A model generated the notes under the pieces. The model saw only the letters and a list, made by a program, of their open reading frames with translations, was not told the DNA's origin and ran no database searches. The position numbers and the translations under genes are program-made. Below, in pieces: positions 1 to 7,604 of a stretch of DNA of 60,806 nt. Within the stretch, counting starts at the first letter, position 1; every line of letters begins with the position of its first letter. The stretch covers positions 1 through 60,806 of IMG/VR virus record IMGVR_UViG_3300042894_001153; one strand, given 5' to 3'. Source of the stretch: a virus.

Positions 1-557
1 GACAAACAAGCATTAGGGTCAATAACGGGGATGCCTGGCAATCCTGTTGTGTAATCCCTCCACCCCATTGTCCCACCTGACCCAACAGGTATCCAAGCCA
101 AAGGTTGAGCAATGGTTATACCAAAGTTGCCTGCAGTTCCCGTTGTCGCAGTTAATTGTATTTGCTCAATAGCTTGTATTCCCGAATCTCCTGCTGCTAA
201 AGGTATTCTTTGCATTCTTGTAACCTCACGGAAACCCGTTGCACCTATATTAATAGTTGATGTTCTACTTCCTGTACCTGCTTGGTTTGTATAGGTCATT
301 GTAAGGGTTGTAGATGCTGTTCCTATTATTGTATAAATCTCATAGAATGCAATATTCCCTGCGCCCCCTGTATTACGAGTAAGAGCAGGAGTTGGTGTTG
401 AGCCTTGAATAGTTTGAGCTGCGGTTGAAATTCCCGAAAGTCCGCCTATATGAAATAATCTATCGTATAATAAAAACACCCCTGAAGCATTCGGAGTAAT
501 AGATGCCCCAATTAAATGTTTATCTCTGCCACCACCTGCGGCAGTAAATGGGATTGC
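1..557. repeat. Terminal near-repeat, left copy
   Basis: Bases 1-557 align without gaps to 60250-60806. There are about 49 mismatches, all between positions 108 and 430. The first 107 bases and the last 127 bases (431-557) are identical. The overlap shows that the sequence closes on itself. The diverged middle means the ends carry two alleles of one tail gene, not one sequence read twice. Confidence 0.95.
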
Positions 558-779
558 CCCAATTGTTGTTTTATCTGGGATTACACCAATTGTCGGAACA
601 ATACCGCTTGCAGGCATACCATCATAAGTCCATAAAGAACATCCTCTACCTGATATTATAGCAGTTGCCGCAACACCTGCGACACGAGGGACTTTGTGAA
701 AAAAGATATTTTCAGGTGTACCACTATTGCCGCCTGATTGACGGTTAATTAAATCGGATAAGTCTGTTATTGCTGCCAT
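1..779 (-). CDS. Receptor-binding-type tail protein, allele A (3' end cut by window end)
   Basis: The frame opens with ATG at 779 (protein starts MAAITDLSDLINRQ) and is still open at base 1. On the circular molecule it would continue at about 60249 and stop at 60180, giving about 283 residues. The C-terminal part is a beta-type domain (YTIIGT, TMTYTN, FREV, IPLAAGDSGI, GTAGNFGI) shared with the next gene downstream (59377-60180), so the two are tandem paralogues. The start overlaps the end of the preceding gene (767-973). Its place after the long tail fibre suggests a fibre-tip or virion-surface protein. This is inferred from context; no named family was recognised. The right window end carries a second allele. 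Confidence 0.75.
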   Translation of the reverse strand, partial: MAAITDLSDLINRQSGGNSGTPENIFFHKVPRVAGVAATAIISGRGCSLWTYDGMPASGIVPTIGVIPDKTTIGAIPFTAAGGGRDKHLIGASITPNASGVFLLYDRLFHIGGLSGISTAAQTIQGSTPTPALTRNTGGAGNIAFYEIYTIIGTASTTLTMTYTNQAGTGSRTSTINIGATGFREVTRMQRIPLAAGDSGIQAIEQIQLTATTGTAGNFGITIAQPLAWIPVGSGGTMGWRDYTTGLPGIPVIDPNACL

Positions 780-973
780 ATTATTTCATTTTGAATTGCG
801 TGTTCTTTTGCCTCTATAATTAGGGTCGCTAAATTATCAAGGTTAGTACCTGATTGAAATATTAACTGACCTGTTTGTGGAAGGATTTCAAAACTTTCAT
901 TACTAATTTGTAATGCCCAATCTCCCCCATCTGATAGGTATAAGATTGATTCTGTTTTAATAATTGTTTTCAT
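767..973 (-). CDS. Small protein of the tail-fibre cluster (68 aa)
   Basis: This 68-residue acidic protein (MKTIIKTESILYLSDGG) lies between the long tail fibre and the receptor-binding-type gene, overlapping the latter by 13 bases. It has no signal peptide or membrane segment. Tight packing on both sides supports it as a real gene. It could be a fibre chaperone or a small virion component, but nothing in the sequence proves either. Confidence 0.65.
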   Translation of the reverse strand: MKTIIKTESILYLSDGGDWALQISNESFEILPQTGQLIFQSGTNLDNLATLIIEAKEHAIQNEIIWQQ

Positions 974-988
974 TTTTTTCTTAATATA

Positions 989-3900
989 TTATACATACTG
1001 TAAATAAATATCTCCGTCACTTCCGCCTGCAGGTGCTGCTGTTCCGCTTGTAATTGCTTTTTGTTTGTCATTAAATGTAGTCCAATCTGATGAATTTAAT
1101 GCTCCTCTATTAGCTGCTGATGCAGTTGGTACATTTAAAGTTATTACAGGCGTTGTGGTACTATTTGCAACCGTAGAACTTAAATCTGTACCCGTTGTAG
1201 CTAAAGTTAAAGCTGCAACCGAAGTAACCGTTCCACTACCACCACCACCACCTACTGCTACCCAAGCTGTGCCATTATACTGATAGAAAGATAAAAGGTC
1301 TGTATCATATACAATTAATCCTGTAGCAGGTGTAGCAATAGCATTTCTTTGAGTGGTAGTCATTCTTGGCAATAAAGCACCTTTAGTAGTGCTTACTACT
1401 TCAAGCATTGACGATGCATTTGGTGCTGTTGTTTGACCTATTGCCATTTGACCATTTGTCGCTAAATTTCCAGCATCATCAAAAGTGATTGATTTAGTAT
1501 TATCGCTATTTTCTACTTTAAAAGAATTAGTTGCTGATGTTGCACCACTACCCTTAATGTGAACGGTTGCAGTTGGTAGCGTTGCTCCAAGACCAAAACC
1601 ACTTAATGTAGTTGGTCTGATTAATAATCCATAATGAGTACCTGTTATTGATGTTAGTGTAGGTGTATATTCAATACCTACTACTCTACCTGTAGCTGTA
1701 CCTGTTTGTTGAATATCAGTATTAATCTGAATATGTGTTAACGTAGCAGTACCACTTGATGGGTTAAATGAATGTTGTGCGTTACTTTGATGATTGTTTA
1801 TAATCGAAAACAATCTATAATTACCACTTGTAGCATTAAGACTTTGAGTCCCCGCCCCGTTGATTATCTGAACTCCATCAAATCTTGTAGCATTTAAGTT
1901 CGAACTTATTTGAAGACCCCTTGTGATATATCTATCTGAAGCTAAACTTGCCCCCGCTATAAGTTCATAGAATGTGTCTCGCATTGACCATTTTGTAGCT
2001 CCCGCAGCCGCAAACGCAAAAGTTCCATCACCATAATGATTAAAACTTGCCGTACCGTCTGAATTTTCGGCCCTAAAATTTGTTGTTGCGGCAGTGTTTC
2101 CACTACCCTTAATGTGAACGGATGCAGTTGGTAATGTAGCACCAAGTCCAAAACCATTTAGTGTAGTTGGCTTAATTAATATTCCATAATGTGCGCCTAA
2201 AATAGATGTTAATGTAGGATTATATGTATAGCCTATTACATTAACAGTTCCACCTGTTTGGTTAATGGTAGGTCTTGATTCAAAAATATTAACAAAACTA
2301 TTACTTGAACCTGCAGTTATGCTAATATTATTATTTATTTTTAATATTGTGCTTTCCACTGGACTACCACCCGCAGAATGTACTATAACACCTAAATTAT
2401 TAAAAGCATAATAAGATGCTGCACTACCTATAGCCCCATTTAAACCAACTGTGGAAGCATTTAAAAAACTAATAGGTGTGGTTGTAGTATTAACACCTTG
2501 CAATACTACATTAGACGTTGATTTTAAAAAGAAATTTCCTGTTTTAGAAATTCCCTCTTCTCCACTAATACTGCCAAAAGTCATCCAAGAAGAACCACCT
2601 CTTTGCAATAATATTAAATCATAATTACTACCTCCACTTAATTGATTTGATGTTATAATACCACTGTCCCCAATTTTAAAGGATGCCGTATTTGTACTAT
2701 TTTCTGTAATAAATGAACTTGTTGCTGATGTAGCGCCTGAGCCTTTAGAATGCAGTGTTGCAGTCGGTACATTTATGCCTACACCTAATCTATTATTGGT
2801 ATCATCCCAAAATAAATTAGCTGCATCAGAACTAAATACACTTCCATTGCTAAATTGTACTGCACCTGCTACCCCACTTGGAGAAGCTGATATAGTAATA
2901 TCCCCACTACCTAAAAGCGTAGTTCCATTGATTGTTTTAATATTAGTGCCACTCACAAGAGTAGGCTGTATCCCTGCTCCTGATAAACTTACACTTGTCC
3001 ATAAGGTCGTAGCAGAATCATATTGAAGGATATCATTATCAACTGCACTATTTACAGATACATTATGCAACTCACCCAACTCATATCCATTATCTACCTT
3101 TACATATATCTGACCCTGCGTTGCGTGCGCCCTAATAACATATCCAATAATCACGGTATGAACAGGAGCAGTAGGCTTTATGTTTGTTATCCTTCCTGAT
3201 ACCGTTCCACTTAGGTATAACACATCTCCATCTGCCCAAGTTTCACCTTGAAGAGAACCCGTTGTATTTACATCTCTAATTAATCCATTTGATGTAATAA
3301 ATCCCTCTTGATTATTAAGAATTGTTTCTGTAACAAGTCCTAACGTCTCTGCGCTATTGGCATCACTATCAGCTAATGCTAAAGCAACTCTTATTCTATT
3401 TCCCTGCGCACCATTAATTCTTACTGCTTGATAATTGGCCTGTAAAAAATCTCCTCCACTCTTATTGACCACTCTTGTTACCTGCTCTTGTCCAACCTGA
3501 AGCGTGACATTGCCACCCTTTAGCACAAGGTCAACAGTTCCATCTGTATCATTCCATCTCATAACACCAACACCATTAGTGCCTGTAGGTGTTTGGTCAA
3601 ATTCAACCTGACCTGCCTTCAATTCAAATTCTCCTAAGTCAACGTTTGCTGTTGCACCTGTGTATGGAACTTTTGTATTTAATGCATTTTGTAAGTCAGT
3701 CTGTGTCGATAGAGTACCTGTTATACTTCCCCACGCTGCTGAGCCACTTATAGTAATATCTCCACTACCTAATAAAGTAACTCCATTAATTGTTTTAATA
3801 TTTGTACCTGATACTAATATAGGCTGAACAGCTAAATCTCCACTACCTAATATAGTAGTTGAGTTAATTGTTTTAATATTTGTACCTGATACAAGAGTTA

Positions 3901-4495
3901 CTTGCTTTGCGTTTAATGCGTTTTGTAAATCCGTTTGAGCAGATAGCGTTCCTGTAATTCCTCCCCAAGCTGCACCACTTGCTGAACCGTAGTCCAATAA
4001 TGCAATTAAGTAGTCCTCGTTAACCTCTAAGCTACCCGCAGAATCAATATGGGTTAGCCCAATGTGATAGAAGTTTGCATCAATCAAATCAACCGTAGAT
4101 GAGTCCCATCTAAAGATAGCCCAATTCGATGGATTCTCTGCGTGAGTAATTAAAATTGTTGAACCAACTAAAGGTGCGTCGTAGTATGTACGTACATCTT
4201 TAACTGTCTTTGAGAATGCACTTATAATCCACTCAGTTATCCCTGAGAATGGAACGCTATCCCCTATGGGAGTCGCAAATGATATAGTTGTTGCAAGTCT
4301 TACGGCATCGTTGTCAGCGTTCTGATATGTGTACCTAAGACTTTGAGCGTCTACTCCACCTGATTTATTGAGATATTCAAATACCTTATCAACGCTGAAG
4401 TTTTTTGTAGCGTTGGCATTATTTATAGAAGTTCCAATCCATTTATCGTTTCCTTGGATATCCGTATCTAATGGATATTGACTTATTCTTCCCAT
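989..4495 (-). CDS. Long tail fibre protein with internal repeats
   Basis: This 1168-residue protein is rich in Gly, Ser, Thr and Asn, with no enzymatic motif. A module containing VSGTNIKTIN followed by LLGSGD recurs about three times (roughly residues 200-250 and 515-540). A second module (FGLGATLPTA, HIKGSG, ENSD) recurs in the middle and C-terminal thirds. Near the C-terminus come a GALLPRMTTTQRNAI segment and a glycine run, then a GTVTSVAALT segment. Such modules are typical of trimeric phage and bacterial fibre proteins. The last 65 residues (ANRGALNSSDWTTFNDKQ) resemble a conserved fibre-end motif. It probably mediates host recognition. Its position with the other surface genes fits. 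Confidence 0.85.
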   Translation of the reverse strand: MGRISQYPLDTDIQGNDKWIGTSINNANATKNFSVDKVFEYLNKSGGVDAQSLRYTYQNADNDAVRLATTISFATPIGDSVPFSGITEWIISAFSKTVKDVRTYYDAPLVGSTILITHAENPSNWAIFRWDSSTVDLIDANFYHIGLTHIDSAGSLEVNEDYLIALLDYGSASGAAWGGITGTLSAQTDLQNALNAKQVTLVSGTNIKTINSTTILGSGDLAVQPILVSGTNIKTINGVTLLGSGDITISGSAAWGSITGTLSTQTDLQNALNTKVPYTGATANVDLGEFELKAGQVEFDQTPTGTNGVGVMRWNDTDGTVDLVLKGGNVTLQVGQEQVTRVVNKSGGDFLQANYQAVRINGAQGNRIRVALALADSDANSAETLGLVTETILNNQEGFITSNGLIRDVNTTGSLQGETWADGDVLYLSGTVSGRITNIKPTAPVHTVIIGYVIRAHATQGQIYVKVDNGYELGELHNVSVNSAVDNDILQYDSATTLWTSVSLSGAGIQPTLVSGTNIKTINGTTLLGSGDITISASPSGVAGAVQFSNGSVFSSDAANLFWDDTNNRLGVGINVPTATLHSKGSGATSATSSFITENSTNTASFKIGDSGIITSNQLSGGSNYDLILLQRGGSSWMTFGSISGEEGISKTGNFFLKSTSNVVLQGVNTTTTPISFLNASTVGLNGAIGSAASYYAFNNLGVIVHSAGGSPVESTILKINNNISITAGSSNSFVNIFESRPTINQTGGTVNVIGYTYNPTLTSILGAHYGILIKPTTLNGFGLGATLPTASVHIKGSGNTAATTNFRAENSDGTASFNHYGDGTFAFAAAGATKWSMRDTFYELIAGASLASDRYITRGLQISSNLNATRFDGVQIINGAGTQSLNATSGNYRLFSIINNHQSNAQHSFNPSSGTATLTHIQINTDIQQTGTATGRVVGIEYTPTLTSITGTHYGLLIRPTTLSGFGLGATLPTATVHIKGSGATSATNSFKVENSDNTKSITFDDAGNLATNGQMAIGQTTAPNASSMLEVVSTTKGALLPRMTTTQRNAIATPATGLIVYDTDLLSFYQYNGTAWVAVGGGGGSGTVTSVAALTLATTGTDLSSTVANSTTTPVITLNVPTASAANRGALNSSDWTTFNDKQKAITSGTAAPAGGSDGDIYLQYV

Positions 4496-4522
4496 AATGC
4501 AAAGATAAGAAAATAATAGATA

Positions 4523-4807
4523 TTAGATATTGCGCAATATAACAGAACCACTTGCTAAAGTAATTGATGTTAGAGATGAACCATCAACAACAGTTATTAC
4601 TGAGCCTGCAGATAGTGTTACACCTGCCAATCCAATATCAGTTAAAAAATTAACCACGTTGCCATTTTGGTCAAGTCCACTTAATGCAGACACAACGCAA
4701 GCTGCGTTTACAGAAAAACCTCTCCAATTACCTGTTGTAAGTACAGTATTAGCAACTACTTTGCATCCTGTGTACCCTGCTGTATAATTTTGTGCTGCGA
4801 TAGTCAT
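4523..4807 (-). CDS. Small tail-fibre-associated structural protein (94 aa)
   Basis: This 94-residue protein begins MTIAAQNYTAGYTGCKVV. It is rich in beta-forming and small residues, with alternating VTLSAGSVITV-type strands, like small phage head or tail decoration proteins. It immediately precedes the long tail fibre in the direction of transcription and has its own TATCTTTG promoter box. The family was not identified; a structural role is inferred from composition and neighbours. Confidence 0.6.
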   Translation of the reverse strand: MTIAAQNYTAGYTGCKVVANTVLTTGNWRGFSVNAACVVSALSGLDQNGNVVNFLTDIGLAGVTLSAGSVITVVDGSSLTSITLASGSVILRNI

Positions 4808-4830
4808 ATCTTTAAAAATTTATTTAATTG

Positions 4831-4838
4831 CAAAGATA
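4831..4838 (-). promoter_or_regulatory. Bacteroidota-type -7 box before the 94-aa gene
   Basis: On the minus strand this reads TATCTTTG, matching the TAnnTTTG -7 element of Bacteroidota. It lies 24 bases upstream of the ATG at 4807. No clear -33 TTTG was seen at the usual distance. Confidence 0.5.
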
Positions 4839-4844
4839 ATAAAA

Positions 4845-5243
4845 TTATATGAATCTATTTCTTATGCCCTCTAAGTGCTTCTTGTACATTGCCTGTCTCT
4901 CTTCGCTTATAGCGTTCCACCTTAGATGGTTTCCATCGTGCCTATCAATGTAGTCAGACAAATACACACAGAAGTCATACACGTTATTCCACTTAATGAA
5001 CGTACGCATTTGCTTCTCTCCCTTCAAGTGATTATCCTTCATCTGAAAGGTGGTGTACGAGTTCTTTGGCAAGTTCTTCCAAGACCCCTCCTCCATACCT
5101 GCAGAACCACTCATCTTATACTGCAATGAACGAAAATGCCTTGTCTCTAACCTTAGCATCTTTTCGATTAGCTTTGCCCTCTCAACACCCTTTATCTGTG
5201 CGAGCTTTAGTATCGCTTCCTTTGCGTTAGCTTCTGTAAACAT
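4845..5243 (-). CDS. Candidate endolysin (lysozyme-like)
   Basis: The ATG at 5243 (MFTEANAKEAILKLAQIKG) is preferred over an upstream start that would run far back into the holin-like gene; it gives 132 residues. The segment ERAKLIEKMLRLETRHF, then QYKMSGSAGME, resembles the catalytic part of small lysozyme-fold phage enzymes: a Glu in a helix before HFxSxQ and a Gly-Met-Glu turn. The Glu of RLETRHF is the likely catalytic acid. It directly follows a two-helix membrane protein, overlapping by 17 bases, which fits a holin-endolysin cassette. The enzymatic call is from motif memory and context, not a database match. Confidence 0.55.
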   Translation of the reverse strand: MFTEANAKEAILKLAQIKGVERAKLIEKMLRLETRHFRSLQYKMSGSAGMEEGSWKNLPKNSYTTFQMKDNHLKGEKQMRTFIKWNNVYDFCVYLSDYIDRHDGNHLRWNAISEERQAMYKKHLEGIRNRFI

Positions 5244-5469
5244 CTTCCTCCTCCTTTTTATATGTGAAATCACAAACAGCCTGTATAGCTGCAAGTAATG
5301 TTAGATAAGATTGTAATGCAAAGTCCTGTGTTTCCTTATTTGGAAATAATTTTGCAAATAGCATTACCAAGAATGTGCTACCACCAATGTATACCATTAC
5401 CCTACGAGTAATTCTTATCCAATTTGGTGCTTTCTGTTTTCTCTTTCTAATCATAAAATTATTTTCCAT
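5227..5469 (-). CDS. Candidate holin, 80 aa with two hydrophobic segments
   Basis: The N-terminus is strongly basic (MENNFMIRKRKQK). A membrane segment follows at about residues 25-42 (VMVYIGGSTFLVMLFAKLF), and a second hydrophobic stretch at about 50-68. The tail is charged (KKEEEDVYRS). Size and topology match small phage holins, which form the membrane lesion that releases endolysin. It overlaps the candidate endolysin downstream and a 51-aa gene upstream. The membrane protein at 58640-58822 is a second holin candidate. Confidence 0.5.
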   Translation of the reverse strand: MENNFMIRKRKQKAPNWIRITRRVMVYIGGSTFLVMLFAKLFPNKETQDFALQSYLTLLAAIQAVCDFTYKKEEEDVYRS

Positions 5470-5614
5470 ATGGCATCATTTTGTTTAATGCATTTTTTCT
5501 TGCAGTGCAGCCACAGTCTTTACCTGTTTTTTCGGCAACCTTGTCTACAATTCTTTTAATACCTGTGATTGTTGTAATTTTTTCAACTGTATCACCTAAG
5601 CCTTTTGATTTCAT
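5459..5614 (-). CDS. Small conserved-type phage protein (51 aa)
   Basis: Reverse-strand reading gives MKSKGLGDTVEKITTITGIK, then a basic stretch, a CGC cysteine pair and a C-terminus KNALNKMMPYGK. The start overlaps the previous gene's stop (ATGA) and the end overlaps the next gene's start, as in a translationally coupled string. Proteins with this GLGDTVEK...CGC...KLNKM pattern are frequent next to lysis genes in Bacteroidota phages. Function unknown; a zinc- or metal-binding role for the cysteines is possible. Confidence 0.65.
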   Translation of the reverse strand: MKSKGLGDTVEKITTITGIKRIVDKVAEKTGKDCGCTARKNALNKMMPYGK

Positions 5615-5769
5615 TTTGTGTTTTTCTTTCGTCCTTCGGCAGCCTTCTTGGCCATTCCTGCCTTGCCATACTTTTTAACGCCAATGCTATACGTGATAGC
5701 ATTGGCTGCTTCCTTACTCAGACCTTGTTTTTTCTGAATTTTAGTGCTTAAGGTTGCAAATTTTCCCAT
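5611..5769 (-). CDS. Small basic phage protein (52 aa)
   Basis: The frame reads MGKFATLSTKIQKKQGLSKE, continues through a YGKAGMAKKAAEGRK segment, and ends at a TGA overlapping the next ATG. It is very rich in Lys and Ala. The pattern of a Lys-rich N-half, a GLSKEAA helix, then KKYGK and AAxGRK is familiar from small phage proteins of unknown role. It may be a minor virion or nucleic-acid-binding protein. Confidence 0.65.
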   Translation of the reverse strand: MGKFATLSTKIQKKQGLSKEAANAITYSIGVKKYGKAGMAKKAAEGRKKNTK

Positions 5770-5770
5770 C

Positions 5771-5887
5771 TTAGCACATTTTTTTGCTCATAGAGCTTGA
5801 CTTTGCTTTAGCTTTAGGCGCAGTTTTTTTGCTTGCGATTTTCATCGGCATAGTCTTTGGCGATTTTTTTGTCATTGTACTTTTCAT
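5771..5887 (-). CDS. Very small basic protein (38 aa)
   Basis: The frame ATG 5887 to TAA 5771 encodes MKSTMTKKSPKTMPMKIASK and a C-terminus KSSSMSKKMC. It is almost entirely Lys, Ser, Met and Ala. It fits exactly in the gap between its neighbours and begins 5 bases after a -7 box, which supports expression. It resembles short Lys/Ala-rich, histone-tail-like peptides of phages. Function unknown. Confidence 0.5.
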   Translation of the reverse strand: MKSTMTKKSPKTMPMKIASKKTAPKAKAKSSSMSKKMC

Positions 5888-5891
5888 TTTG

Positions 5892-5899
5892 CAAATATA
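5892..5899 (-). promoter_or_regulatory. -7 box before the small lysis-cluster genes
   Basis: The minus strand reads TATATTTG here, 5 bases before the ATG at 5887. Any transcript from it would be almost leaderless. The match to TAnnTTTG is exact, but there is no clear upstream element. Confidence 0.35.
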
Positions 5900-5900
5900 A

Positions 5901-6338
5901 TTATTTTTTGAAATATCGAATAAATATTAAAAACACAGATGCCATCACAATAGCAAACCAAGTGTACTTACCCGATTGCATCCAAAACTCTTGCATACGA
6001 GTTAGCTTATGTGGTACTAATTTAGGGCAATCACTTATAAATATGGTCTCAACTACGGTATCTTTCTTCAATACCTCCTGAAAAACAGTTCTCGTGTTCC
6101 ATTTTATAATGGTCTTAACCTTAATTCCACCACTATCTACTAAAAGTGTGTCAATTTCCCTCTTCTCACTGTACTGAACAAAGGTATCTATCCTAAAACC
6201 CTTTACGGTTACATACTTTACGATAGTATCCCTGCTGATACAGCCTAATTTGGTAGCTTTTGCGTAAGCTTTGTCGCATTGTTTTTGTGCATTGCATCCT
6301 GTTAAAAGAATAAATGCGATTATAATTAAATTTCTCAT
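5901..6338 (-). CDS. Lipoprotein with C-terminal membrane segment, candidate u-spanin
   Basis: The start at 6338 (MRNLIIIAFILLTGCNAQKQ) is chosen because it sits 1 base past the upstream stop and gives a classic lipoprotein signal with lipobox LLTG|C. The 145-residue product has a long extended middle with beta-type repeats (YVTVKGFRIDTFVQY, KVKTIIKWNTRTVF) and a C-terminal membrane helix (YTWFAIVMASVFLIFIRYF). An outer-membrane lipid anchor plus an inner-membrane helix in one chain is the layout of unimolecular spanins, which fuse the two membranes at the end of lysis. It lies just upstream of the holin and endolysin candidates. The u-spanin call is inference from topology. Confidence 0.6.
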   Translation of the reverse strand: MRNLIIIAFILLTGCNAQKQCDKAYAKATKLGCISRDTIVKYVTVKGFRIDTFVQYSEKREIDTLLVDSGGIKVKTIIKWNTRTVFQEVLKKDTVVETIFISDCPKLVPHKLTRMQEFWMQSGKYTWFAIVMASVFLIFIRYFKK

Positions 6339-6339
6339 A

Positions 6340-6630
6340 TTAGTATTTACCCTGTCTGCTTTTTGGTGATGCAGTCTTCTCTTTCCCTGGGCCACCCCAA
6401 AGGTTCTTACAAGCCCAATGCCTTGCCGATAACTTATCGTTAGCCTCAGAGCATTTGTGCCTTGCCTTGAATGATTTTCTTGCTGCAGCCGAGTAGTTAT
6501 TCCCGTACCCCTCAGCACCAAAGTGGATTAGCTTCTCCTGTCCGTTAGAGCAAGCCTTAACCATCTTTTTTTTGCCCTCCCTATCACTCTTGACAGGGAC
6601 GTTGCACTTCATTTTACTTTTGTCTGCCAT
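6340..6630 (-). CDS. Small basic Cys-containing phage protein (96 aa)
   Basis: Starts MADKSKMKCNVPVKSDREGK and carries a conserved-looking core GQEKLIHFGAEGYGNNYSAA, then RKSFKARHKC and LSARHWACKNLWGG. I recognise this pattern as a family widespread in tailed phages of many hosts without a known function (DUF-type). The strong Lys/Arg content and paired cysteines suggest nucleic-acid or metal binding. Its stop and the ATG of the spanin candidate are separated by one base. Confidence 0.7.
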   Translation of the reverse strand: MADKSKMKCNVPVKSDREGKKKMVKACSNGQEKLIHFGAEGYGNNYSAAARKSFKARHKCSEANDKLSARHWACKNLWGGPGKEKTASPKSRQGKY

Positions 6631-6857
6631 TATTTTTTACTATATCTTGGTAGCTTTGTTTTATTCCCAAGCGTTGATAATCCACTTACGCTAACGGGTG
6701 TCTGTATTTGTCTTCCACCCGTTAACTCAGTCCACTTCATTACGTCCCTGTTCTTAAAGTTTATTGCATCGAAGTTAGGCACTGTACCCTTTAGTGCATC
6801 ACCTGATTGGTACTGCTCGTTCTCTTTTTTTTCAATTGGCTTTTTTTCTTTAGGCAT
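6630..6857 (-). CDS. Hypothetical protein (75 aa)
   Basis: A hydrophilic 75-residue protein starting MPKEKKPIEKKENEQYQSGD, with no recognisable domain. It is the first gene of the lysis-proximal string after the strand switch at 6.9 kb. It overlaps its downstream neighbour by one base and has a TAAATTTG box 38 bases before its start. Confidence 0.6.
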   Translation of the reverse strand: MPKEKKPIEKKENEQYQSGDALKGTVPNFDAINFKNRDVMKWTELTGGRQIQTPVSVSGLSTLGNKTKLPRYSKK

Positions 6858-6865
6858 AATAATGG

Positions 6866-6902
6866 TATTTTTGTATCTACAATTTAATAGACTACAAATT
6901 TA
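6866..6902. promoter_or_regulatory. Divergent promoter boxes between 6857 and 6914
   Basis: On the plus strand, TATTTTTG (6866-6873) lies 40 bases before the ATG at 6914. On the minus strand, TAAATTTG (6895-6902) lies 38 bases before the ATG at 6857. Both match TAnnTTTG. The two boxes face away across a 56-base gap, so the two genes may be controlled together. Confidence 0.4.
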
Positions 6903-6913
6903 ATCTTTTTTTT

Positions 6914-7372
6914 ATGACAAAATCAAAATACGTTTTTAAGCCATCAACAGACTACCTGAAATATTGGAGAGTGGTTAGGTACTACATCAGGGCAAAGTAT
7001 AAAATCAGCACAGCCGACTTAGATATCCTCCTGTTTTTATACTCAGAGGAATACTTTAGTAAGGATAAGTTTGATGAGTTCGACGAGATTATGTCTTGGG
7101 ACGTGAATAGATTTGATAGACTCCTTAGAGATAGTTGGATTGTTGTGTTCCGTAAAAGAGCCAAAGAAAAAGCGATGTACGAGATATCCTACAAATCTCG
7201 AAGAGTTATAGGATGGATGTATAAGTATCTTTCAGGTGAACCAATTTCCGAGAACAGAACAGTGAATCCACTATTCAAAAAGAATATATCGTATCAGGAT
7301 AAGGTCTATCGCAATATGATTATAGAGATGAATAAGTTTATAAGACAACAACGACATCTCTCTCGACAATAA
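6914..7372 (+). CDS. Possible winged-helix DNA-binding protein (152 aa), lone plus-strand gene
   Basis: A 152-residue basic protein. Its core STADLDILLFLYSEEYFSKD, a helical segment WDVNRFDRLLRDSW, and a following strand pair (IVVFRKR, MYEISYKSRRVI) are arranged like a MarR/PadR-type winged helix. It is the only gene on the plus strand within the 40-kb minus-strand block. Its last 35 bases overlap the end of groES on the other strand. A regulator of the early-to-late switch is plausible, but is inferred only from fold and position. Confidence 0.6.
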   Translation: MTKSKYVFKPSTDYLKYWRVVRYYIRAKYKISTADLDILLFLYSEEYFSKDKFDEFDEIMSWDVNRFDRLLRDSWIVVFRKRAKEKAMYEISYKSRRVIGWMYKYLSGEPISENRTVNPLFKKNISYQDKVYRNMIIEMNKFIRQQRHLSRQ

Positions 7373-7604
7373 TGGTATAGGTATCACCATTAATTACCAT
7401 AGTGTAGCCTGCTCTACTGTCGTAGTATATCTCATCGCCTTGGTTTATACCAACCACATCAGTGCCTGCCTTTACAATCTTACCTTTCTTGTACCTTAAC
7501 TGATTGGCATCCTCTGCCGATAGCAATAACCCTGAAGAGTGCTTTATCTCCTCCTCAATTGTTTTTATTAATATGTATTTGCCGATGGGTTGAAATTTAC
7601 TCAT
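7338..7604 (-). CDS. groES: GroES-like co-chaperonin
   Basis: This 88-residue protein matches 10-kDa chaperonins in length and layout. An N-terminal strand (PIGKYILIKTIEEE) is followed by a mobile-loop region with GLLL (residues about 24-28), a KKGKIVKAG strand, a GD turn (QGDEIYYDS) and a C-terminal strand (YTIIVERDVVVV). It should form the seven-subunit lid of the chaperonin encoded at 8806-10401. The mobile loop EEIKHSSGLLLS is shorter and more polar than host versions, which may tune it to the phage GroEL. The stop lies inside the end of the opposite-strand gene at 6914-7372. Confidence 0.85.
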   Translation of the reverse strand: MSKFQPIGKYILIKTIEEEIKHSSGLLLSAEDANQLRYKKGKIVKAGTDVVGINQGDEIYYDSRAGYTMVINGDTYTIIVERDVVVVL

